Source of the DNA: an uncultured Clostridia bacterium
GTDB lineage: Bacteria; Bacillota; Clostridia; TANB77; CAG-508
Assembly (NCBI GenBank): GCA_947581805.1
Contig: CANPVM010000003.1
Span: 1 to 64,000 of the forward strand
DNA length: 64,000 nucleotides
Direction: 5' to 3'
The position numbers were made by a program, and so were the translations under genes. Each line of letters starts with the position of its first letter. Position 1 is the first letter of the stretch. The notes beneath the pieces are model-generated. The model was given only the letters and a program-made list of their open reading frames with translations, made no database searches and was not told where the DNA came from. Positions 53,845 through 61,869 of the stretch are shown here, one piece after another.

Positions 53845-54558
53845 TTATATCTTTTTAATCTTATTTTCAAATTTTTCTTTTGGAAAAATAAATGGCGGTA
53901 ATATATATTTATCTTGTTGTAATTTTTCTAATTGTTCTTGATAACTGCCTTTTGTTATTAAGTTGGAATACATTATATTTGAAAATACATCTGCAATCTG
54001 TATAAAGCAATTTTGTGATGAGTCAAAATATTGTACCTGTATATTATCTACTAAATTGTCATTTAATAATAATTCTTGATTTAAATAATCTTCTAAGGAA
54101 TATTTTGAATCTGTTTTAACATTTCTTTCATCTATTTGTAAAAATATTTCTTTATCCATTATATATTTTTTCTTTATAGAATTAATTAGAAATATCTTTA
54201 ATAAATAATTAAAAGTCCTAGCTTTATTTTTTATAAATCTACTTTCTAATAAGTTATTATCTAAAATAATATACCTAACTTCAAATAGATTGTTTTTGCA
54301 GAAGAATTCAATAAATTTTAATTTCATTTCCTTATTCATTGAACTACCTTTTAATTCAATAAATTTACCATTATTAAACATTCTTCCTTCTATATCTATT
54401 TTTTTTAATTCTTCTATATTTTTTCGTATAAAAGTTTTATAAACCCTTTTTAATTTTTTTGCATCTTTTGGTATTACAATTCCTATTACGAAATATCTAT
54501 TTAGTATTTGTGAAGTTGGATGTATACTTCCTGATTCATCTATATACATACTAATCAT
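53845..54558 (-). CDS. DUF3800 domain protein
   Basis: 237 residues starting MISMYIDESGSIHPTSQILN; the YIDESG acidic motif, a second acidic strand (IFLQIDERN) and late DSSQNCFIQIADVFSNIMYS (QIADxxS) define DUF3800, an RNase H-like fold with predicted metal site. These genes occur in accessory regions with conserved RNA motifs, and their function is not established. Start at 54558 behind AGGAG; the longer reading is unsupported. Confidence 0.88.
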   Translation of the reverse strand: MISMYIDESGSIHPTSQILNRYFVIGIVIPKDAKKLKRVYKTFIRKNIEELKKIDIEGRMFNNGKFIELKGSSMNKEMKLKFIEFFCKNNLFEVRYIILDNNLLESRFIKNKARTFNYLLKIFLINSIKKKYIMDKEIFLQIDERNVKTDSKYSLEDYLNQELLLNDNLVDNIQVQYFDSSQNCFIQIADVFSNIMYSNLITKGSYQEQLEKLQQDKYILPPFIFPKEKFENKIKKI

Positions 54559-54675
54559 TTTGTTGCTCCTATTCTTTTTCCATATTTTAACAATATATAT
54601 GATATTTTTCAATAGTTTTACAAACATTTCTTCTCATTTTTTTACATATACTATGAATACATTTTTCAATAAGTA

Positions 54676-54712
54676 GACAAAAGTTTTGGATAAAATCCAA
54701 AACTTTTGTATT
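54676..54712. terminator. Terminator after the methyltransferase
   Basis: CAAAAGTTTTGGAT-AAA-ATCCAAAACTTTTG. Confidence 0.85.
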
Positions 54713-54727
54713 ATTTAATCATTTATT

Positions 54728-55310
54728 TTATTTTTTCTTTGCTATAACATTATATATATGCCAATGTTTCATTTTTCCTAATCCCGTTTTTCCATCTTTT
54801 TCTACCTCACTAAAAAATACTATTTCAAATGACTCTTTAAATAAATCTAAAACTTGTTGCTTGCTAAAGAATGACATTTGTTTTTTTCTTTCTGCCCATG
54901 AATCATTTAATCCAAAAAAATTTCCAGCAAAATATCCGGTCTTTTAAGATACTATCAGTAATTTTACTCCAAAAATTACTAAAATGTTCTTTGTCACAAA
55001 AAGGAATGCTAAAATTTGCAGCTAATAAATTTGTCTTTTCTAATTCGATATTTTCAAAATTTTGGCTCATAAATCTAAATTTTTTAATTTCTTCATTATT
55101 TAATTTCTTTTCTATAAATTCCCTTGTATTTTCTCTATCTATTGATAAAACTTTCCAACCATTCTTTATTAAAAATATAGTATCTCTGCCAGCACCACAA
55201 CCTAAGTCAATAGCATTTGTAGGGTTAATATTCATATCTATAAATTTTTTAACCATTAGATTTGGTAAAGCATTTGCTGTATTTTCATAATATTTTTTTA
55301 TATTTTCCAT
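54728..55310 (-). CDS. SAM-dependent methyltransferase, interrupted by a +1 shift at CGG
   Basis: 193 residues with the shift. N-terminal class I motifs: NAIDLGCGAGRDTIFLIKNG (motif I) and KVLSIDREN. Read in frame, the gene ends 14 residues after GAC-CGG (54938-54936). Skipping C gives LKD-GYFAGNFFGLNDSWAE, then SFFSKQQVLDLFKESFEIVF and GKMKHWHIYNVIAKKK to a TAA at 54728, which is the full C-terminal half of this methyltransferase type (pattern 'GGxFxGxxFG..D.W' and 'KHWHxYxxxxxK'). A spacer this long kept open in the +1 frame shows selection on the shifted product. Confidence 0.9.
54936..54938 (-). other. CGG +1 frameshift site in the methyltransferase
   Basis: GAC-CGG-A; 70 open codons follow only in the +1 frame. 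Confidence 0.88.
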
Positions 55311-55434
55311 TATTCTTATTCCTTTTCATGTTTTTGTAAAAATTATATCATAAAAAGCGTATTTGGCAAATCTAATAATATTATATTCTGGCAGTATAAA
55401 TACATCTATTTTCTAATATTATAAGTATTATTCC

Positions 55435-55522
55435 TTACACTAGCAATACATTTCAAACTAATATTGTGAACACACATAGTATAATTTCACAAATGGTTGG
55501 AAGCACAAAAGATAAAATGGTG
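55435..55522 (-). pseudogene. Remnant of a feoB 3' end
   Basis: About 80% identical to the last ~85 bases of feoB at 56553-56640. It still encodes ILSFVLPTICEIILC and ends LLV-TAA, with one in-frame TGA. It lies inside the repeat-bounded island, so part of feoB was copied here. Confidence 0.75.
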
Positions 55523-55559
55523 CAATAAAATACAAATTAACATACATAAAAGTAAAAAG
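55518..55559 (+). repeat. 42-bp direct repeat, right copy
   Basis: Matches 53435-53476; overlaps the outer end of the feoB remnant. Confidence 0.75.
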
Positions 55560-55586
55560 CATTTACCTAATGAGGTAAATGCTAAA
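55556..55586. terminator. Hairpin after the secreted hypothetical gene
   Basis: AGCATTTACCT-AATG-AGGTAAATGCT with flanking A/T runs. Confidence 0.75.
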
Positions 55587-55624
55587 ATATATTATTTATT
55601 CAATTTTTAATTCATTTATATCAA

Positions 55625-56398
55625 TTACTCTTCATTTTTTCTAAGTTCCAAATTATCTTTTATGGTCTTGGTTACACTTTCAAAATTGTCAGCTTGATAT
55701 ATTTTATCAGCTTCTTCTATTGGTATTCCATCGTCTCCAAAATAATAATCACCAGTTTCACTTTTAGGAACAGGTCGCCTTTTATCTAATTTAGTTTGTA
55801 TAGTTGGAGCAATATTATTTACAAATTCATCAAAAGATACATCAAAACTTTCTCCTAGTATTGTTCCCCTAACTCTTGCTGTATATATACAATATTCTAA
55901 TGAACCAGCACTTCCTAAGTCTTGCTTTTTCCAATCATTAGACATTTCTTCTACTGCTTTTTGCCATATCGCATCCATTGCTTGTTGTTCACTTGCTACC
56001 GCCGAATTATATTCTTCTTCTGACTTTTGTCTTGCTTCTTCCAAGGCTTGCTCATACAATTCTTTTTCTGACTTTGTCCACTCTGAATAATCCTTATCAT
56101 AACTTGGTATAATTTTATATTCAACACTATGGATATCTTCTGTTGATTCTTTTATTCTTTCAACTCTAAATGTAAGTGACACTGTATTGTTATTAGAATT
56201 ATTACTTATTTCATTATCCATTAAATTATCTGCTTTTCCTAACATACTAAGACCTGCTTGTACAGTTTTATCTAATTGATAAGTTTTATAACTTTCGATT
56301 GCTATTGGTGTTACTACTGCTGCACTCACTACTATTATTGTCATAATTGTTGTAGATACTATATGTGCTTTAATAAATAATAAAATTGATTTTAACAT
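55625..56398 (-). CDS. Membrane-anchored hypothetical protein
   Basis: 257 residues. An N-terminal membrane helix (~15-38, HIVSTTIMTIIVVSAAVVTP) then an extracytoplasmic, charged region with helical text (~115-160, ELYEQALEEARQKSEEEYNS) and a beta-rich tail (YCIYTARVRGTILGESFDVS). No family recognised. Flanked by a feoB remnant and a dispersed repeat, so accessory. Confidence 0.65.
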   Translation of the reverse strand: MLKSILLFIKAHIVSTTIMTIIVVSAAVVTPIAIESYKTYQLDKTVQAGLSMLGKADNLMDNEISNNSNNNTVSLTFRVERIKESTEDIHSVEYKIIPSYDKDYSEWTKSEKELYEQALEEARQKSEEEYNSAVASEQQAMDAIWQKAVEEMSNDWKKQDLGSAGSLEYCIYTARVRGTILGESFDVSFDEFVNNIAPTIQTKLDKRRPVPKSETGDYYFGDDGIPIEEADKIYQADNFESVTKTIKDNLELRKNEE

Positions 56399-56493
56399 CT
56401 TATTACCTCCACTATTACAATTCTATATAATATAAGTATAGTATAACACATATCAAAAAATTATCAAAGCTTATTTTTCTACATTTCTTGTTT

Positions 56494-56548
56494 AAGGGGT
56501 GTCCCCACCGTTCCAAAATGGAACGAAAAGGGGCGTCCCTCCTGTTCT
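56494..56548. repeat. 55-bp dispersed repeat, copy 2
   Basis: Near-identical to 29914-29968; the inner palindrome is GTTCCAAAATGGAACG. It abuts the feoB stop codon. Confidence 0.85.
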
Positions 56549-58703
56549 CTACACTACAAATACATTCCACAATAATGTTGTGAACATGCAAAGTATAATT
56601 CCACATACAGTTGGAAGCACAAAAGATAAAATTGCCCACTTCCATCCCCCTGCTTCTTTTTTTATAGTAAGAAGTGTGGTTCCACAAGGGAAATGTAAAA
56701 GAGTAAATAGCATAACGTTAATTCCGGTAAGCAACGTCCAACCATTTTGCACTAAAATTTGCCTAATTGCCATATTTTCTTCCATGCTTACTAAACTGCC
56801 TTGCCCAATATAACTCATTAAAATAATAGGAAGTACAATTTCATTGGCAGGAAGCCCTAAGATAAATGCCGTTAAAATATAGCCATCTAATCCCATTAAA
56901 CTTGCAAATGGTTGTAAGAAATTGGCAACATAGGTTAAAATACTACTATCCCCTATTTGAATGTTAGCAAATAACCAAATAATAAGTCCTGCTGGTGCGG
57001 CAACAGCAATAGCTCTTCCGAAGTACAAATAAGGTTCTATCTAAAATAGAACGAACCAATATTTTCCCTATTTGTGGCTTCCTGTAAGGTGGAAGTTCCA
57101 AAATAAAGGAGTTTGGCATTCCTTTTAAAATAGTTTTTGATAGTATTTTGGAAATGAGCAAGGTAAGCACAACTCCTAAAATAATAATGCCAAGAACAGC
57201 CAAGGTAGATACAACCGATTGCATGGCTCCTGCAAAGTAGCTTCCTATAAAAATACTAGCAATGCAAATTAAAAAAGGAAATCTTCCATTGCATGGCATA
57301 AAACTATTCGTTAAAATAGATACTAATTTTTCTCTTGGTGAATCTATAATACGGCACCCTACTACCCCTGCTGCATTACATCCAAGCCCCATACACATAG
57401 TTAACGCCTGTTTTCCTGAGCTACATGCCTGTTTAAAATATTTATCTAAGTTAAAAGCAATACGTGGCAAATAGCCTAAATCTTCAAGCAAAGTAAACAT
57501 AGGAAAGAAAATTGCCATAGGTGGTAGCATAACAGAAATAATCCATGTTACCGTTTGGTAAACTCCTTCTATTAGCAATCCTTTTAGCCAGACAGGTGCT
57601 CCTACATAATCAAAAAGCCAAATTAATTTTTCCCCTAGCCATCCAAAAAAGGTAGAAAGAAGTTCCGATGGATAATTTGCCCCTACAATTGTAAGCCATA
57701 AAATAATTCCTAAAAAGACGAGCATAATAGGAATTCCCCATATTTTTGAAGTAACTATTTTATCAATTTTTCTATCTCTTTCTTGGTAGGCTTCCTTCTC
57801 ATATGTAACTACATCTTTTACTATGCTTTCCGCTTCAAATACAATACTAGAAACAATGGTATCTCGAATGTTTTCTTCTGTAATGTCATGTTTTTTTAAC
57901 ATTTCATCTACTTGAATGATTTTATTTTTTACTTCTTCGTTTTCTAATAATGAGATATTTAATTTTTCTTGAATAGAAGTTAAGATTTTCTCTTCTCTAT
58001 CCATTAGTTTTAACGAAAGCCATCTTGCTAAACCTTGTTTTTCTTCTGGCAAAATTGTTTCTACTTTACTAGATATTTCTTTAATTCCATCTTCGATAGC
58101 AGGAATATAAGTAATGTTATTTGGTTTTGGAGTGATTTTATGAGAAGCTACTTCTTCTACCTTTTGCATTAAGTTTTTTAATGTTTTCTTTTTTCTTGCT
58201 ATAGTTCCTACAACAGGCACTCCTAATTTTTCTTCTAATTTTTTAAAATCAATTTGAATTCCCTTTTTTTTGGCTTCATCTAATAAATTCACGCACACTA
58301 CAATATTGGGCGTAATTTCCATGATTTGATAAACTAAATTTAGGTTTCTTTCTAAACAAGTAGCATCTAAAATAATTACCGTAGTATCTGGGTTTCCAAA
58401 ACAAATGTAATCTCTTGCAATTTCTTCTTCTTCGGAATTGGACATAATAGAATATGTTCCTGGAATATCTACCAATAAGAACTTTTTGTTGTTATATTCA
58501 TAAATTCCGCTACTATTTTCTACTGTTTTTCCGTGGCCAGTTGCCTGTGTGTTGTTTCATTCCGTGTTAAAGCATTGAAAATAGTAGATTTTCCGTACAT
58601 TCGGGTTGCCGGCTATGGCAATGGTATAATCACATTTTTCTTTTAATTCTTCTATGTCATTTTGTAATAATTTACTTCCTGTTGAACTTGCTGTTAGTCC
58701 CAT
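56549..58703 (-). CDS. feoB: Ferrous iron transporter FeoB, with four +1 shifts at CGG
   Basis: 716 residues once CGG at 58595, 58564, 58533 and 57020 (first bases) are read by skipping C. This gives AGNPNV-GKSTIFNALT-GMK (G1 P-loop), QHTGNWP-GKTVE (switch I), LVDIPGTYSIMSNS (G3), VVCVNLLDEA (G4), the two Gate domains, and FVL-GRAIAVAAPAGLIIW. Every restored glycine is strongly conserved. In frame, the first 57 codons already contain three breaks. FeoB imports Fe2+ in anaerobes. Start at 58703 with GGAGG. A hairpin separates it from feoA upstream. Confidence 0.93.
57018..57020 (-). other. CGG +1 site 4 of feoB
   Basis: CTT-CGG-A; restores FVL-GRAIAVAAP. Confidence 0.85.
58531..58533 (-). other. 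CGG +1 site 3 of feoB
   Basis: CCA-CGG-A; restores NWP-GKTVE. Confidence 0.85.
58562..58564 (-). other. CGG +1 site 2 of feoB
   Basis: ACA-CGG-A; restores ALT-GMKQHTG. Confidence 0.85.
58593..58595 (-). other. CGG +1 site 1 of feoB
   Basis: GTA-CGG-A; restores the P-loop NPNV-GKST. Confidence 0.85.
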
Positions 58704-58752
58704 AACATTCCTCCTATTTTTTCTTCTACTTTATTTGTATGCAAGAAACACA

Positions 58753-58799
58753 AAAAAAGCACGCCTATTACAAAATTATTGTAATAGCCATGCTTTTTT
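58753..58799. terminator. Hairpin between feoA and feoB
   Basis: AAAAAGCATGGCTATTACA pairs with TGTAATAGGCGTGCTTTTT (minus-strand sense, two mismatches) with U-run. It overlaps the feoA stop and precedes feoB by 50 bases, so it may reduce read-through into feoB. Confidence 0.7.
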
Positions 58800-59026
58800 A
58801 TATAATATAAATTTTTTTTGCTTCTTCCTCCCTTAACGAAATTAAACTTCCTCTTACCTCATATGCAGTTGGGTCTCCAAGTGGACTTCTTAATACTGGC
58901 TTTATTTTCGTTCCTTCTATCATACCTAAATCTAGTATTCTTCTTTTTATATTTCCGAGAAGCATCTATTTTTTTTATTTTGACTTCTTGATTTAACTTC
59001 ACTTTATTTAATGTATTTTCTTCCAT
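58798..59026 (-). CDS. feoA: Ferrous iron transport protein A, with a +1 shift at CGG
   Basis: No single open frame covers this gene. From ATG 59026 (MEENTLNKVKLNQEVKIKKI) codon 24 is CGG (58957-58955) after TCT. Skipping C gives DAS-GNIKRRILDLGMIEGT, then KIKPVLRSPLGDPTAYEVRG and SLISLREEEAKKIY to a TAA at 58798: 75 residues, a complete SH3-like FeoA. FeoA is a small cytosolic partner of FeoB. The AAGGAGG is 17 bases upstream, farther than usual. Confidence 0.88.
58955..58957 (-). other. CGG +1 frameshift site in feoA
   Basis: TCT-CGG-A; restores GNIKRRILDLG, the most conserved part of FeoA. Confidence 0.85.
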
Positions 59027-59284
59027 TGTATGTTTGCTTCAAGCCTCCTTTTGTAGTATGCTATAAAATGCTCTAATTTTACATCTTACTACATTATATG
59101 GCTTGTTTGTGTATTTGGTTCGTACATTTATAGAAAAGTGATGGGTAAATCCTATAAAAAATTGTAAATAAAAAATTATATATAAGTCCATATAAAAATT
59201 ATCATCATCTTGCATTCTAATTTAATTTTTTATATAATGCTATTATAATAAATATAATAATAAAGAAAGGAAATTAACCTTTAT

Positions 59285-61160
59285 ATGAAACTTAAAAAAT
59301 GTATTTTTTCTATCCTATTTTTTAGCTCTTTATTTATCCTATGGCATACGTATGTATATGCAGGAGAATTAGAACTAAAAAATTTATCTTATGATGTTAC
59401 ATTAAATGCAGATGGTAGCGCTAATGTAAAAGAAACTTGGGATATTTCTATTGAAGATACCAATACTTTATTTAAAACCTTTGAAATTGATTCTACCAAA
59501 TATTCTGACATTATTAATGTTTCTTTAGTAGAAACAACTGGTGGCATACGAAAAAATTTTTCTCGAATTTACCAAGAAAAATATCATGTTGATAAAGATT
59601 GCTTCTATGCATTAATAAATTCCAGTAGAGATTTTGAAATTGCATGGGGTGTTCATGAAGATAGTAGTCATGCCAGAAGAACATTTGAAATGAGTTATAC
59701 TATTGTTGATGCTGTTAAAAATTATGCTGATTGTAGTGAATTTTACTGGCAATTTATTGGCACAGATTCTGCTATTCCTGCTAAGAAAGTAACGGGAACC
59801 ATTACTTTACCTGCTAATGTAGCAAATCTTGATGATTTTCGTGTTTGGGCTCATGGACCTTTAAATGGAAATATTAACAAAGCTTCTAACAATAAAGTTT
59901 CTTTTGAAGTGCAAAATTTATCTAGTCATACTATGTTAGAAATAAGAATTGTAACTCCAACCAACATATTTGCTCATAACAATAATTCTTCTTTGCAAAA
60001 TAAATTAAGCCAAATTTTAGCACAAGAGCAACGTTGGGCAGATGAAGCTAATAGAGAACGAGAAGCTGTTGCAGCAAGGCAAAGAAATATAATATTTTTC
60101 TTTGTTATTACCAATGTTGTAGGGATTATTCTTGCTATTATTCTGATTAAAAAAATAAAAGCATACAAACTAGAATTGCAGAAGGCTCCCGACTTTAAAC
60201 CTACTATGCCTTCAAAATATTTCCGTGATATTCCAAATGAAAATTCAACACCTGCACAAGCAGCCTTTTTATATTATTTCAAAACTTCTAGTTTTTCTAT
60301 ACATGCCTCTAATGTGTTTTCTGCTACCATGTTGGATTTATGCTTAAAAAAATATTTAAGCTTTGAAATTTTAGGTGAAAAGAAAAACGAAATTAAAATT
60401 ACTTTAACTCCAAATATGGACACTTCATTATTACCTAAGGCTGAATTAGAAATCTATGAAATATTAGAACAAGTAAGTTCTAGTAAAGAATTTACTATGA
60501 AGGACTTTGAAGCCTACTGTAAAAAGCATTCTTCTGCCTTCTTATCTAAATATAATAATATAGAAACTTATGCAAAGGAAGAAGCAGAATCGCAAGGAAA
60601 CTATGATAAAAATTTATATAAACAATATAACAATTGGCTATCAAAAGGAATTGGTTATTTCTTTCTTTTCATCGTAAGTATTCCTTTTATGATTGTAAAT
60701 GTCATTCCTTCTATTATTTGCACTGTATATTGCTTTAAAATTTCGGGAAGATATAATACATTAACGCAAAAAGGAGTGGATGAAAAAGAAGCATGGGTTG
60801 GACTTAAAAATTATATGCAAGATTTTTCTATGATGGAAGAAAAGGAAGTTCCAGAATTAATATTATGGGAAAAATATTTAGTATTTGCCACTGCATTTGG
60901 CATTGCAGATACAGTATTAAAACAATTAAAAGTAATTTATCCACAAATTAACGATGTAGATTATATGACTTCACATGGATATGCTTATTTATATTGGATG
61001 AGTTATGGTAATTTTTCTCATAGTTTTATTCATACAATTAACAATTCCATTACCAGTACTTATAGCTCACTTAATTATTCTTCTGGTAGTGGTTCTGGCG
61101 GAGGTTTTTCTTCCGGTGGAGGTTTCGGTGGCGGAGGCGGCCGGAATGGGTGGAAGATAA
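59285..61160 (+). CDS. DUF2207 membrane protein with a CGG +1 shift in its glycine-rich tail
   Basis: About 624 residues. Signal peptide (~1-27, ending TYVYAGELEL), DUF2207 ectodomain (~28-235), membrane helix (~262-284), cytosolic part, two further helices (~460-500) and a C-terminal serine/glycine-rich tail. The tail reaches GGGG, then CGG (61142-61144). In frame it ends RNGWKIKF at 61168; skipping C gives GMGGR and TAA at 61158-61160, keeping the glycine-rich ending typical of the family. Paired with lemA as is common. Confidence 0.85.
61142..61144 (+). other. CGG +1 frameshift site in the DUF2207 gene
   Basis: GGC-CGG-A, 17 bases before the shifted stop; either reading gives a similar length, so this site is judged by composition. 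Confidence 0.6.
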
Positions 61161-61226
61161 AATTTTGACTTGTTATTTTATTTTATCTATGCTATGATAA
61201 TATTAATTGAAAAGGAGGATTTAATT

Positions 61227-61787
61227 ATGACTATATTTTTAGTTATTTTAGCGATTGTTGTTGTCATTGCTCTATTTATCATTGGTGTTTATAATGGTTT
61301 GGTAAAAGCAAGACAAAAAGTAAGAAATTCATGGAGTCAAATTGAAGTTCAATTACAAAGAAGATTCGATTTAATTCCAAATTTAGTAGAAACTGTAAAG
61401 GGTTATATGACACATGAAAAAGAAGTATTAGAAAAAGTAACTGAACTTCGTTCTTCTTGGGCTAATGCTAAAAGTGTTGAAGAAAAAGCTGAATTAGACA
61501 ATGCTTTGTCTGGTGCTTTAAAAACCATTATGGCAGTTTCTGAAAACTACCCTGATTTAAAAGCAAATCAAAATTTTAGTGAACTACAAAAAAGTTTAAC
61601 AGAAACTGAAAATAAAGTTTCTTTTGCAAGACAATTTTATAATGATACTGCTATGATGTATAATACTAAAGTAGAAGTATTTCCAGATAATATTGTTGCT
61701 TCTATGTTTAACTTTAAACCAGAGCCTTTATTTACTGTAGATAGTGAAGAAGCAAGAAAAAATGTAAAAGTTGATTTTAATAAATAA
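61227..61787 (+). CDS. lemA: LemA family protein
   Basis: 186 residues: N-terminal membrane helix (MTIFLVILAIVVVIALFIIG), then VYNGLVKARQKVRNSWSQIE, VQLQRRFDLIPNLVETVKGY and RQFYNDTAMMYNTKVEVFPD. A helical-bundle membrane protein often paired with DUF2207/TPM proteins. Start at 61227 with AAAGGAGG. Confidence 0.94.
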   Translation: MTIFLVILAIVVVIALFIIGVYNGLVKARQKVRNSWSQIEVQLQRRFDLIPNLVETVKGYMTHEKEVLEKVTELRSSWANAKSVEEKAELDNALSGALKTIMAVSENYPDLKANQNFSELQKSLTETENKVSFARQFYNDTAMMYNTKVEVFPDNIVASMFNFKPEPLFTVDSEEARKNVKVDFNK

Positions 61788-61811
61788 AAGTATGCAATCT
61801 TTAAGACATTT

Positions 61812-61843
61812 TATAGCCCTAAATAATTATTTTATTTAGGGCT
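61812..61843. terminator. Terminator between lemA and rimO
   Basis: AGCCCTAAATAA-TTATT-TTATTTAGGGCT with T-rich 3' side. Confidence 0.85.
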
Positions 61844-61869
61844 ATTCTTATATTTTTTTCATTCTTTTT

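Noticed and set aside
10358..61160. CGG reassigned to another amino acid or stop
   Set aside because: Reassignment keeps the frame, but every affected gene continues in the +1 frame after CGG, so a substitution of meaning cannot restore it.
10358..61160. Ten ordinary pseudogenes
   Set aside because: Random decay would give varied indels and stops. Fifteen breaks with the same base, codon and following glycine, and no other lesion in the genes concerned, do not fit.
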